Origin: a virus
Strand: one strand, 5' to 3'
DNA: 64,000 nt
Virus record (IMG/VR): IMGVR_UViG_3300042894_002308
Location: 62,001-126,000 of that record
This document shows, piece after piece, positions 28,724 through 36,614 of this stretch (positions within the stretch are counted from its first letter, which is position 1; each line of letters begins with the position of its first letter). The notes below the pieces were generated by a model. It ran no database searches. It saw only the letters and a program-made list of their open reading frames with translations, and was not told the DNA's origin. A program made the position numbers and the translations under genes.

Positions 28724-29335
28724 TTAATAAGCTTTTATATACAAGGCATCACCCCAAGTATATCCATCCCACGCAGTAACTTCTCTTTTAAACCCATAAT
28801 TATTTAAAAAAGAATCTATTTCTTCTACCATAGGACAATTTTTATATAATTCTGCACGATTTACTTCGCATAAAATATAATCTACTTTAAGTAGTATGTC
28901 TGTAGATCCTTTTAATACTTCTAATTCATATCCCTGTACATCCAATGTCAGTAAAGTATAATTAAATGATTTATTAGTAAAATATTCATTTAATGTGATA
29001 ACCTCTACCTGTTCTGTTCCAGTAAATTTTATTCCAGGATATTGCACACAGTGTAATTGTGGTTCAAGTAGTGAACTAGATTGACCATCGTTTACTTGTT
29101 CTGTATGCATAGTCATAATACCACTAGAAGACCCTAAGGCTTTATTCTCAATAGTAAGATTTGGCATTGAACCAAGTTTATTAAAAAGTTTGTTATATAC
29201 TTCTTTTTGTGGTTCAAACATTAAAATATTTTCAGATAATTTTTTTAATGTTTCGTACTCATTTCCATGATGTGCACCAATCTGAATAATTCCAGATATA
29301 GGTTTTGTAATATATTTTGTAATATCAAATAGCAT
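28724..29335 (-). CDS. FkbM-family methyltransferase
   Basis: 203 aa from the ATG at 29335. Motifs of FkbM SAM-dependent enzymes: GIIQIGAHHGNEYETL (SAM-binding motif I), ENILMFEPQ, and LLTLDVQGYELEVLKGS. Members O-methylate sugars or similar hydroxyls. A longer reading from 29407 would overlap the GT11 gene by 73 nt; the ATG at 29335 shares its A with the GT11 stop (TAATG), the normal spacing in this operon, and is preferred. It may cap the glycan with O-methyl groups (inference). Confidence 0.85.
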   Translation of the reverse strand: MLFDITKYITKPISGIIQIGAHHGNEYETLKKLSENILMFEPQKEVYNKLFNKLGSMPNLTIENKALGSSSGIMTMHTEQVNDGQSSSLLEPQLHCVQYPGIKFTGTEQVEVITLNEYFTNKSFNYTLLTLDVQGYELEVLKGSTDILLKVDYILCEVNRAELYKNCPMVEEIDSFLNNYGFKREVTAWDGYTWGDALYIKAY

Positions 29336-30123
29336 TATATTATAATCCAATCTTTGCAATAAATATCTGACCAATTTTTTGGCATATTTGGTTCTGCACC
29401 GAACCATTTACTAGGAGCAATAACTTGTTTACTTTCACTCAACCATGCTCCCCACCAACTAAATGAACTATTTGCAATTATATGATAATCACACATAGTC
29501 ATTAAACACATATCAATATTTTCATTTTTTGTATCGGGAATACAAAAAGGTCTTTTTAAATCTTTAAAAAGTTCTGCTGCTTTTTCATTATCATCACTAA
29601 TAATAAAAAGAAAAGCATTATCTGGAATTTTATTTAAAGCCTCCTGGTAATATTCCATCGTACATACTGGATGATTATCTGGCAAATTTAAATAATCACC
29701 TAACCGTATATGCAATGAGACTGCTAATTTTTTACCAATTTGTCTTATTGTGTCTGCTTTATTTTTTATTTCTGCAGTAAATTCAAATTCTTTTAATAAA
29801 TCTTGTCTATAATCAATAAAATATTTTTCACTTTGAAAATATCCAATTATATCTGTATTATCTGCAATACCAAATATACCTGCATTATATGTAAAATTAC
29901 GTTCTTGAGCTCTATGAATATTTTTAATTCCTGAGCTATCTTTTGCAGTCAAATTTAAAAAAGCACTATCTAAATACAAATTTAAATATGAATTATCAGA
30001 TTTTGTCTTATAAGGAATACCAAATTCATATCCACGAGTTTTAGCAATAGAAAATAATGTTGCATATTGAAACATTTGGTTTCCCATTCTACCATATTTT
30101 CCTAACATGTTAAATGTTATCAT
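29335..30123 (-). CDS. GT11 (alpha-1,2-fucosyl/colitosyl-type) glycosyltransferase
   Basis: 262 aa. The GT11 marks are all visible: GRMGNQMFQYATLFSIA at residues 11-27, SLHIRLGDYLN (HxRxGDY, donor binding) near residue 135, and IIANSSFSWWGAWLSE near residue 215. GT11 enzymes use GDP-fucose, and some (WbgN, WbwK type) use GDP-colitose, which fits gmd and the ColD-like gene in this operon. It starts with an ATGA overlap on the GT25-like gene. Donor choice is not decidable from sequence. Confidence 0.9.
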   Translation of the reverse strand: MITFNMLGKYGRMGNQMFQYATLFSIAKTRGYEFGIPYKTKSDNSYLNLYLDSAFLNLTAKDSSGIKNIHRAQERNFTYNAGIFGIADNTDIIGYFQSEKYFIDYRQDLLKEFEFTAEIKNKADTIRQIGKKLAVSLHIRLGDYLNLPDNHPVCTMEYYQEALNKIPDNAFLFIISDDNEKAAELFKDLKRPFCIPDTKNENIDMCLMTMCDYHIIANSSFSWWGAWLSESKQVIAPSKWFGAEPNMPKNWSDIYCKDWIII

Positions 30124-30755
30124 TGAAAAATAAAATTCCTATTGTGTAAAGGTTTGTCAGTCAATGATTGCCATTTATTGGCACTATCACGATCATTAGA
30201 TTGATATATAAGTGGAACATTTGGTGTATAAACTTTATACTGGTATTGTATTGCGGCTGTACCGATGTCCCATGGTTTATCTAATGTATATAAACAATGC
30301 CGACCAACCGCAGCCATCTGTTGCCGAAATAGTGGGGTAACATATAAAATAGCATGTGCAGCTAAAATCCCACCAATTCGTAAATAATTTTCATGAAGTT
30401 GATTAGTATTATAATGCATATTACCATGCGAAATTCCCAAATATACTCCATCAGAATCATCTGGAATTTCAATAATAGGATTAAAATTTTCCATAAACTC
30501 AATATCATCTTCTAAAACTAGAAGTGGTGATGAATATCTTATATCTTCCAATATATCGATATGAGATTGCCCACAACCCCTATAATGTGCAATAGATATG
30601 TCTGTGTTCGGTGGTGAAGGAATAACTAAACCAGATTTTCTATGAGTATTTTTAAACTCATATTTTTCAAATCTTTGTTTCATGATTTCTGCATTTTTTG
30701 TTGCAGAATCTAAATTAATCCATACGACTGGAATTTCACGTAAATCAATAATCAT
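30120..30755 (-). CDS. GT25-like LPS-type glycosyltransferase
   Basis: 211 aa. It begins MIIDLREIPVVWINLDSATK, the NLD/DR start of GT25 enzymes, and has LLVLEDDIEFMENF with the acidic ED(D) motif near residue 75. It then reads GGILAAHAILYVTP, as in family members. These enzymes add galactose or glucose to lipooligosaccharide. It is the first gene of the sugar island, reads away from uvsY, and has a good early-type promoter 14 nt upstream and GAGG as a ribosome site. Confidence 0.75.
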   Translation of the reverse strand: MIIDLREIPVVWINLDSATKNAEIMKQRFEKYEFKNTHRKSGLVIPSPPNTDISIAHYRGCGQSHIDILEDIRYSSPLLVLEDDIEFMENFNPIIEIPDDSDGVYLGISHGNMHYNTNQLHENYLRIGGILAAHAILYVTPLFRQQMAAVGRHCLYTLDKPWDIGTAAIQYQYKVYTPNVPLIYQSNDRDSANKWQSLTDKPLHNRNFIFQ

Positions 30756-30769
30756 AAGACCTCACAATA

Positions 30770-30797
30770 AATATAATACATCATATAAAGATGTCAA
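30770..30797 (-). promoter_or_regulatory. Early-type promoter TTGACA-N16-TATATT for the sugar island
   Basis: On the minus strand TTGACA (30792-30797) and TATATT (30770-30775) are 16 nt apart. A GAGG lies before the ATG at 30755, so this transcript has a short leader. It probably drives the whole ten-gene island and may read into gp55. Confidence 0.75.
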
Positions 30798-30806
30798 GTT
30801 ATTTAG

Positions 30807-30834
30807 TTGACTTTTTTCTAAAGTACATTATACT
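30807..30834 (+). promoter_or_regulatory. Early-type promoter TTGACT-N16-TATACT for uvsY
   Basis: TTGACT (30807-30812) and TATACT (30829-30834) are 16 nt apart. The -10 ends 7 nt before the ATG at 30842, and no Shine-Dalgarno is present, so the transcript would be leaderless. Its -35 lies 9 bp from the -35 of the divergent sugar-island promoter. Confidence 0.75.
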
Positions 30835-30841
30835 TTATCAA

Positions 30842-31279
30842 ATGAATTTAGAAGACCTTAAGAATAATATTACTAAAGATTCCCAAATAGACTCTACAGA
30901 ATTAGGTGTAGAGGCTCTTAAGATACCTCAAATACACGCCAAGTATCTTAATATGCTTACAGACTTTAAATTGCTTTTGACCAAGCATCAGAATGATTAT
31001 GCAATTCAAAGATTGCGTAAATGGAAAATTTTGACTGGTAAGGCTTCAAAAGAAGAATTAGAAGCATGGGGAGAAGAACCATTTGATTTGGATCTACTTA
31101 AGACTGATGTAGAAAAGTTTATTGACGGTGATCCAAAGATGGTAGACTTAAAGTCTAGGGTGGCTGTTAATGAGATTAAGGTAAAAATGGTGGAAGAATT
31201 TTTAAAAGCCATTAATAATCGAAACTTCAACATCAAGTCTGCCATTGACTGGCAAAAAATGATGAATGGCATAGTATAA
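30842..31279 (+). CDS. uvsY: Recombination mediator UvsY
   Basis: 145 aa from the ATG at 30842. The N-terminus MNLEDLKNNITKDSQIDSTE matches T4 UvsY MRLEDLQEELKKDVFIDSTK almost residue by residue, and the C-terminal AIDWQKMM resembles the T4 end. UvsY loads the UvsX recombinase on gp32-coated ssDNA. A longer reading from 30791 would start inside the promoter and add residues absent from T4, so it is rejected. The gene is followed by uvsW, as in T4. Confidence 0.92.
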   Translation: MNLEDLKNNITKDSQIDSTELGVEALKIPQIHAKYLNMLTDFKLLLTKHQNDYAIQRLRKWKILTGKASKEELEAWGEEPFDLDLLKTDVEKFIDGDPKMVDLKSRVAVNEIKVKMVEEFLKAINNRNFNIKSAIDWQKMMNGIV

Positions 31280-31282
31280 ATA
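31275..31282 (+). promoter_or_regulatory. Late promoter TATAAATA before uvsW
   Basis: An exact TATAAATA that includes the uvsY stop, 4 nt before the GTG start of uvsW at 31287. There is no Shine-Dalgarno. In T4 uvsW is known to be a late gene, which agrees. Confidence 0.65.
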
Positions 31283-31286
31283 TTAT

Positions 31287-32789
31287 GTGGATATTGAAGT
31301 CGAATCTGTAGATGAAGTTCGTTACTACGTCAAAACAGAAAAAGGAATCAAGCAAGAATTACGAGATTATTTCTCGTTCATGGTACCTGGTGCCCAGTAC
31401 ATGCCTATGTTCAAACGGCGTATATGGGATGGAAAGATCCGGTTATATGATATCCTTACATCTACTCTTCCTCGTGGTTTAAAAACTTATCTTGATAAGT
31501 TTTGTAAAGACCGCCAATACACTTTAAATATTAAAGAGAGCAGGAATCCCCTATGCATAACGGAGGAGAAACTTCTGGACTTCTACGAGACACTAAAAGT
31601 TTCTGTAAAGAAACAGCGGGTCAAAATGCACCCCCACCAAAGCCAAGCAATTCTGCACGCTATCAACGCTCACCGGTGTGTAATAGTATCTCCGACAGGT
31701 TCTGGAAAAAGTTTAATAATCTACGTCTTGCTCCGCTATCTACTCTCCGTAATAAAATCAGACAGAAAGATTTTAGTTTTGGTTCCAACGGTGGGGCTGG
31801 TTACACAGATGGAAACAGACTTCTTTGATTATTCAAAGACAGATCCTTCTTGGCTATCAAGAAAATATATTCATAAAATTAGTGCTGGTTTAGATAAAGA
31901 TACTAATAAGCAGATAGTAGTCTCTACATGGCAATCAATATATAAGTTGCCAAAAGAATGGTTTGATCAATTTGATGCTATCTTTTTTGATGAGTGTCAT
32001 CAAGCCAAATCAGAATCAATCAATATGATTGGACAGAAGCTTACCAAGGCATGGTTTCGTATCGGTACTACGGGTACACTAGATCAAACAGAAGCACATC
32101 GACTCAGTATAGAAGGTATCCTAGGTCCAGCCATTCAATTTATTCAGACAAAGAGCCTAATGAACAAAGGGTTGCTTGCTACTCTTGCTGTTGACTGTAT
32201 TGTATTAAAATATACAGACCAAGAGAAACAGGATATGAAGAAGCAAAAATATCCTGATGAAATCAAGACTATAATAAGTAATAGTAGGAGGAATGAATTT
32301 GTCAAAGAACTCGCAATTCATACCAAAGGCAACACCCTCATCCTCTTCAACTATGTCGAAGGACACGGGAAACCTCTCCACTCTCTCATTGAGGCAGCAG
32401 GAACGGATAAGAAAGTATATCTTATTCACGGAAAAACAGAAGGTGAAGCAAGAGAATCAATTCGCCGTATCGTGGATACACAAACTAATGCCATATTGGT
32501 TGCGAGTTACGGTACTACTAGTACTGGCATTAACATTGTCAACATTGATAATATTATCCTTGCCTCTCCTACGAAATCTGTAATTCGTTTACTACAAAGT
32601 ATTGGCAGAGGTTTAAGGACATCTGCTAAAAAGAAAACTTTGAAAGTTTATGATATTGTTGATGATCTTTGTTACATGTCATACAAGAACCATGTTTATA
32701 GACATTTTGAAGAACGAATCAAAATTTATAAAAAAGAAAAATTTGATTACAGAATAATGTCTATGCCACTACCTAGCGATGATAAATAA
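31287..32789 (+). CDS. uvsW: RNA-DNA and recombination helicase UvsW
   Basis: 500 aa, the length of T4 UvsW (about 500). Motif I is SPTGSGKSLII near residue 133, motif II is DECHQAKS near 236, motif III is GTTGTL, and motif VI is LLQSIGRGLRTS near 435. The N-terminal double-stranded DNA-binding part reads DIEVESVDEVRYYVK and RRIWDGKIRLYD, as in T4. UvsW unwinds R-loops and branched DNA and shifts replication from origins to recombination. The start is a GTG; the ATG two bases earlier is in another frame and stops after eight codons. Confidence 0.94.
   Translation: MDIEVESVDEVRYYVKTEKGIKQELRDYFSFMVPGAQYMPMFKRRIWDGKIRLYDILTSTLPRGLKTYLDKFCKDRQYTLNIKESRNPLCITEEKLLDFYETLKVSVKKQRVKMHPHQSQAILHAINAHRCVIVSPTGSGKSLIIYVLLRYLLSVIKSDRKILVLVPTVGLVTQMETDFFDYSKTDPSWLSRKYIHKISAGLDKDTNKQIVVSTWQSIYKLPKEWFDQFDAIFFDECHQAKSESINMIGQKLTKAWFRIGTTGTLDQTEAHRLSIEGILGPAIQFIQTKSLMNKGLLATLAVDCIVLKYTDQEKQDMKKQKYPDEIKTIISNSRRNEFVKELAIHTKGNTLILFNYVEGHGKPLHSLIEAAGTDKKVYLIHGKTEGEARESIRRIVDTQTNAILVASYGTTSTGINIVNIDNIILASPTKSVIRLLQSIGRGLRTSAKKKTLKVYDIVDDLCYMSYKNHVYRHFEERIKIYKKEKFDYRIMSMPLPSDDK
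32781..32788 (+). promoter_or_regulatory. Late-type promoter element GATAAATA
   Basis: GATAAATA overlaps the end of uvsW, 16 nt before the ATG at 32805. A strong AGGAGG lies between. The first base differs from the T4 box and the element sits partly in coding sequence, so it may be chance. Confidence 0.35.
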
Positions 32790-32804
32790 ATTAGGAGGGT
32801 TACT

Positions 32805-33473
32805 ATGTCTGACGAAGCACAAGAAACTCCCTGTGATGGTAATGTACGAGTAGTAAAGCTTATTAATGGCGAAGAACTATTAGGAATAGTTCAAGATGTT
32901 TGTACAAACCATATTTCAATGATACTTCCAGCAAAAGTTGAAACAGCATATTCAAAAGATGAAAATGGATTATTAATTGAATATGTTAAATTAACAAATT
33001 ATGCAGCAAGTGTAATAAATAGTGAAATTGTTTTAAATAAAAATGCAATCATGTTTATTGGTGATCCAATTCCAGATATGTTAATTATGTATCAAACATT
33101 TTCTGAAGCTATGAAAACAGATCCAGAATCAATTAGAACCAGTACACTGGGTGAAGGTGTATCTAACCCACAAGCTGGACTTATGATGCTAAATGAGCTT
33201 TTTAATAATGAAGATTTTGTAAATTTTGTAAATGACATGATTGATAGTTTTGAGGGGTCAGAGGTCATATTGGATGATGAATTAGAAGAAATAGAAGAAT
33301 CTGAGCAGCAGGAACCCTCTGTAGAGGATCTGTTGGTTGAGGAGGCTCCGAAGCCACCTAAGCCTGTAAAACGCCGTACAATGAATCCTGAAACTAAAAA
33401 ACTACCATTTAATCCAGATAGCAGCCCAAATTCGGCTGAAAGCTGGTCAGATAATCCAGAAGATTATATTTAA
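32805..33473 (+). CDS. Protein with Sm/Hfq-like N-terminal domain and acidic-basic tail
   Basis: 222 aa. Residues 13-85 look like an Sm/Lsm-type barrel: VRVVKLINGEELLGIVQDV starts with the GE/GxxxG pattern of the Sm1 motif. Residues 150-180 are acidic (ELEEIEESEQQE) and the end is Pro/Lys-rich. Similar proteins occur in T4-like phages without a known role; RNA binding or a scaffold part are possible. It has a strong AGGAGG Shine-Dalgarno and converges on the 174-aa gene, overlapping it by 4 nt. Confidence 0.65.
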   Translation: MSDEAQETPCDGNVRVVKLINGEELLGIVQDVCTNHISMILPAKVETAYSKDENGLLIEYVKLTNYAASVINSEIVLNKNAIMFIGDPIPDMLIMYQTFSEAMKTDPESIRTSTLGEGVSNPQAGLMMLNELFNNEDFVNFVNDMIDSFEGSEVILDDELEEIEESEQQEPSVEDLLVEEAPKPPKPVKRRTMNPETKKLPFNPDSSPNSAESWSDNPEDYI

Positions 33474-33994
33474 AGCATATTGTTTAAATTTTCTGGTACA
33501 TCTGGGCAGAAATCATAATAAGCAAATTTAAACTGACATGTTGCTTTTTGTATGATTGCATCCGAACTATCGGATTGAAAAACCAACCCACTCAGTTTAC
33601 TGGGAACAATATAATTAAATGTTACTTTTGTTACTGGGCAATTAGTAGAAGCACTGTAAATTATTAAATTTGCTTCATGATGCCAATCTTGGTAATCGGC
33701 ATTATAGTCAGTATCATTTTCTATGTTTGCTAAATTTCGCATCCAAGAATAAATACTTTGCCAATTTTCCAAATTTGAATCAACTATAAATTCTACATTT
33801 AAAGTTTCGTAGTTGAACTGCATTGTTGGAATAGGAATTGTTGTACCTAAAGTAGTTGGTTGATTTACTTCTGGAATTGTACAACCTGGTAAATTTGCTT
33901 TTTGGCAATTTAATTCAAATTGTTTAGTTCCTCTTCCAAAAAATAAATTAAAGTAACTATTGTATAGTGGATTTAAATTTGTTGTGCAGCTCAT
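33470..33994 (-). CDS. Tail-tube-family protein (gp19/gp54-like) after the capsid gene
   Basis: 174 aa. The segments LPGCTIPEVNQPTTLG, FNYETLNVEFIVDSNLENW, SIYSWMRNL and CQFKFAYYDF follow the gp19/gp54 tube-fold pattern (beta barrel with the signature VDxxLENWxxxYxWM). It is downstream of gp23, where T4 has the vertex gene 24. It may form a tube cap or initiator rather than the tube itself (inference). The start at 33994 has no Shine-Dalgarno; AATAAATA ends 5 nt upstream, after a terminator. Confidence 0.7.
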   Translation of the reverse strand: MSCTTNLNPLYNSYFNLFFGRGTKQFELNCQKANLPGCTIPEVNQPTTLGTTIPIPTMQFNYETLNVEFIVDSNLENWQSIYSWMRNLANIENDTDYNADYQDWHHEANLIIYSASTNCPVTKVTFNYIVPSKLSGLVFQSDSSDAIIQKATCQFKFAYYDFCPDVPENLNNML

Positions 33995-33999
33995 AATAT

Positions 34000-34007
34000 T
34001 ATTTATT
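34000..34007 (-). promoter_or_regulatory. Late-type promoter element AATAAATA
   Basis: AATAAATA on the minus strand, 5 nt before the ATG at 33994 and directly after the gp23 terminator, which makes an independent start for this gene likely. The predicted first base is the A of the ATG. Confidence 0.6.
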
Positions 34008-34015
34008 TAAAAACA

Positions 34016-34043
34016 AAGACCTCCCCATTTCTGGGGAGGTCTT
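34016..34043 (-). terminator. Terminator after the major capsid gene
   Basis: The perfect stem AAGACCTCCCC/GGGGAGGTCTT (11 bp, loop of 6) is followed on the minus strand by TTTGTTTTT. It ends the gp23 transcript. The core and loop (CCTCCCC, ATTTCT, GGGGAGG) are nearly the same as in the terminator at 59844-59871. Confidence 0.88.
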
Positions 34044-34072
34044 GAAGTTTTAATTACTTACTTTCCGTTTGA

Positions 34073-35500
34073 TCAGATGGTGTTACCATGTAGATGGGTA
34101 ACGTTGGTCAAGCGGTAGTATTGGTTCAAACCAGCAGTCAATGTCTCGCCGTCAGGAATCTTGTTACTATTGATAACAAATGGGTTGGCTACAACACCAT
34201 AACGAGTCTTGAACGCAATACGTGGTTGGAAAGTGTTAGGATCGACTGCACGTACCATTTGTAGCGGAACGTATGGGCAGTAGAACAGACCAGCATCGTA
34301 TGGAGATTCACCCTTATAGCCAGCAACGAAGAAGTTGACACCTAGTGGTGAATATGGATCGATATAGACGCGGATCTTACCACTCAGAACACCAGCAAAG
34401 GTGCTTTGAGTATCATCAGCACTCATTTGTGGAGCAATACCAGGGCTGAGGCTCATGAAGCCAGACATGGCTAGAGCAGCAGCAGTATCGCTGTCACAGA
34501 TGATGAAGTTACCCTTACCACGGCGGGTTTCCTTAGCGATTGCATTGCATTCACGTTCGATTTGGAAACTGAGACCACGGAAACGTTCAGCAGACCAACG
34601 ACCATCAGAGTCGTTATCTAGATCGTATACACCCTTTGTTACAAGGTCATTTTGTTGTGAACCAGCTCTAGCAACATAGTAAATGGTCCTGACGATTTCA
34701 CGATTGATTTCGGCAAGAATTTCTGTGCTGAGAAGATTGGCCAACTCTGCTTCGGCATCAAGACCGTGAACGGCCTTAAGGTCTTGTGCAAGTTCGACAG
34801 TGTAATTACTGCTTAGTGCACGAGTCTTGGCTTGTACTGCAACACGGTCAATGCTGAAGTTCATTTGGTTCCAAGATGCATATTGTGCACCACCTGCACC
34901 ACCAGCACTACCAATACCTTCACCATAATTGGTGAGGATACCACGTAAAGAAGCAAGTTGAGCAGCGGTTGAAGTTACACCTGCAGCAGCATTCCAACCT
35001 GAAGAAAGACCCGATCCAGCGGTGATACCACCGAAGGCACCGAGAGTCCAACCCGAACCACCGAATTGTGCTTGTGGCTCTTGGAACATAGCTTCAGTAT
35101 AAGCATTGCTACCATATGAACCACCTGCACCAGATCCGCCATAATTAGAGCGCATGGCAAAAATTAGGCCTGTTGGAGCGGTCATTGGTTGAACGCCACA
35201 GATATCGTATGCCATTAGATTCGGCATAGCACGACGAATCAATGAAATGAGTACTGGGTCGTAACCGGAAACTTGACCAGTGTTGTAACCAGATGAGGTG
35301 GATGGACCACCAAGGTTATTGTTGCCACCCATATCTTCATAGAGGTGCTGTTGACGAATGGACTGCTCTTGGTTCTCTAAAAGAACAGCAGTAACCTTTT
35401 TACGATAATCATCCTTAATTGCAGGAAGAGCCTCGTGATTGAGGACTGGATTCCATTTTTCTGTTAAAATATCATACGGTGTGTTTTCTTGAAATTGCAT
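34073..35500 (-). CDS. 23: Major capsid protein gp23
   Basis: 475 aa; T4 gp23 is 521 aa. Typical segments are LISLIRRAMPNLMAYDICGV near residues 84-103, PTGLIFAMRSNYG, SFQIERECNAIAKETRRGKG near 310-335 and KTRYGVVANPFV near the C-terminus. It builds the HK97-fold shell on the gp22 scaffold. A likely gp21 cleavage site of type LxE is LYE at 53-55, near the T4 position. An AGGAG lies 11 nt before the ATG, and a late-type element 28 nt upstream. Codons and G+C look more tuned than in neighbouring genes, as expected for the most abundant protein. Confidence 0.96.
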   Translation of the reverse strand: MQFQENTPYDILTEKWNPVLNHEALPAIKDDYRKKVTAVLLENQEQSIRQQHLYEDMGGNNNLGGPSTSSGYNTGQVSGYDPVLISLIRRAMPNLMAYDICGVQPMTAPTGLIFAMRSNYGGSGAGGSYGSNAYTEAMFQEPQAQFGGSGWTLGAFGGITAGSGLSSGWNAAAGVTSTAAQLASLRGILTNYGEGIGSAGGAGGAQYASWNQMNFSIDRVAVQAKTRALSSNYTVELAQDLKAVHGLDAEAELANLLSTEILAEINREIVRTIYYVARAGSQQNDLVTKGVYDLDNDSDGRWSAERFRGLSFQIERECNAIAKETRRGKGNFIICDSDTAAALAMSGFMSLSPGIAPQMSADDTQSTFAGVLSGKIRVYIDPYSPLGVNFFVAGYKGESPYDAGLFYCPYVPLQMVRAVDPNTFQPRIAFKTRYGVVANPFVINSNKIPDGETLTAGLNQYYRLTNVTHLHGNTI

Positions 35501-35528
35501 AGTAGTTAATTCTCCTAATGAGTTAAAT

Positions 35529-35536
35529 TATTTAGT
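35529..35536 (-). promoter_or_regulatory. Late-type promoter element ACTAAATA for gp23
   Basis: ACTAAATA on the minus strand, 28 nt before the ATG at 35500, in the gp22-gp23 gap. The leader of about 23 nt carries AGGAG. Together with the terminator at 34016 it defines a single-gene gp23 transcript. Confidence 0.55.
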
Positions 35537-35547
35537 AAAGTGAAATA

Positions 35548-36573
35548 TTAGACTCTTTTGTTAAGTCTACCTAGTGCTCCAATGTAGCTTTCGACTAGTG
35601 TTGTTGGAGCTTGTTTTACGGATGAGAACGTTTGCTCAGGATCAGCTTGACGAACTGGAGCTGGGCGACGATTCATGTAATTCTCACGAATAGCAACGAG
35701 CTTTTCGCGATATTCTTCTGGTGTAGTGAAGTTTACGTTTTCCATTAAATTTTGAAGCTTAGAAATTTGAGTATCTGCCAAATCGCGGGTCTCGGCAACA
35801 AAGATGCCAGCGCATTCGGTTAGCGATACTTCCTTGCGAAGATCCATGGTGTACTTAACGGATTCATTGAGTTTGTTTTCTAAGTCTCTATTTTGAGCAT
35901 AAAGTTCATCTAGAACGTTGTACTTCTCTGAAGGGACATCAATGTAATGATTCTCAAAAAGATTCTTCAGACCACCGATAAAGTTTTCGGCAATTTGAGT
36001 CTTGATGCCTTGTTCAACGGCGACAGCATTGTCTGTCATCCATTCTTCGACAACATAGTCTAGATAATCGTCAACCTTCTCAACAAGAGATTCGGTTACG
36101 GTATCAAGATAGTTCTTAACGTTTTCATCAACTTCTTCAACGATAGATGCTACTTTTCTTTCTACGCGGTCTGAAACTGCGGCTTCAAAGATTGCATCTA
36201 GTTGATTGACCAAAGAAGCAGGAACATCTTCGCCTAAAAGAGAAATCAAAGCATCATGGAATTGTGCTCTAGTTTCTTCAGTGGTTTCGACTGGTTCGTC
36301 TTCGCCACCTTCTTCCATTTCTTCTTCATCTGAATCTTCATCAGAAGATTGTGTTGGGGCTGCACGCATACCAGCGGAGGCTGACATTGTAGCTGGAACT
36401 CCTGGCTTACCCATACCACCAAAGGTAGCAGGCATTGCATTGATGACTGGTTGGGCAATCATATCAGAGCCACCAAGTGCATCATTTACACCACCTCCGG
36501 CACTTTGTGAATAGCCACTTGCCATACCGGTAGAGTTTGCTTCAGAAATCATATTATTTTTCTTGTTTTTCAT
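35548..36573 (-). CDS. 22: Prohead scaffolding core protein gp22
   Basis: 341 aa. It is acidic and helical in the middle: DEDSDEEEMEEGGEDEPVE near residues 77-95, then LLGEDVPASLVNQLDAIFEA and VEKVDDYLDYVVEEWMTDN, the last shared with gp22 proteins. The C-terminus RPAPVRQADPEQTFSSVKQA is basic. In T4 gp22 forms the core around which gp23 assembles and is then digested by gp21. The order 21-22-23 is conserved, with one extra gene between 21 and 22. It has a late promoter 21 nt upstream and AAGGA. Confidence 0.9.
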   Translation of the reverse strand: MKNKKNNMISEANSTGMASGYSQSAGGGVNDALGGSDMIAQPVINAMPATFGGMGKPGVPATMSASAGMRAAPTQSSDEDSDEEEMEEGGEDEPVETTEETRAQFHDALISLLGEDVPASLVNQLDAIFEAAVSDRVERKVASIVEEVDENVKNYLDTVTESLVEKVDDYLDYVVEEWMTDNAVAVEQGIKTQIAENFIGGLKNLFENHYIDVPSEKYNVLDELYAQNRDLENKLNESVKYTMDLRKEVSLTECAGIFVAETRDLADTQISKLQNLMENVNFTTPEEYREKLVAIRENYMNRRPAPVRQADPEQTFSSVKQAPTTLVESYIGALGRLNKRV

Positions 36574-36594
36574 GTGAAAGGAATCCTTGTAAAT

Positions 36595-36602
36595 TATTTA
36601 TA
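36595..36602 (-). promoter_or_regulatory. Late promoter TATAAATA for gp22
   Basis: An exact TATAAATA on the minus strand, 21 nt before the ATG at 36573. AATAAATA lies directly upstream at 36603-36610. The leader of about 16 nt carries AAGGA. This is the most T4-like late promoter in the window. Confidence 0.75.
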
Positions 36603-36614
36603 TATTTATTAACT

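Noticed and set aside
28724-29407. FkbM methyltransferase starting at 29407
   Set aside because: It would overlap the GT11 gene by 73 nt. The ATG at 29335 overlaps its stop as TAATG, the common spacing here, and keeps all family motifs.
30766-30773. AATAAATA on the plus strand as a late promoter for uvsY
   Set aside because: It overlaps the -10 of the divergent early promoter, is 68 nt from the ATG, and the sequence is A/T-rich; coincidence cannot be excluded, so it is not listed as a feature.
30791-31279. uvsY starting at the ATG at 30791
   Set aside because: This ATG lies within and before the uvsY promoter; the residues it adds are not in T4 UvsY, whereas the ATG at 30842 gives the matching N-terminus.
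31553-31828. 91-codon frame inside uvsW
   Set aside because: It is wholly inside the helicase motifs of uvsW in another frame, without a Shine-Dalgarno.
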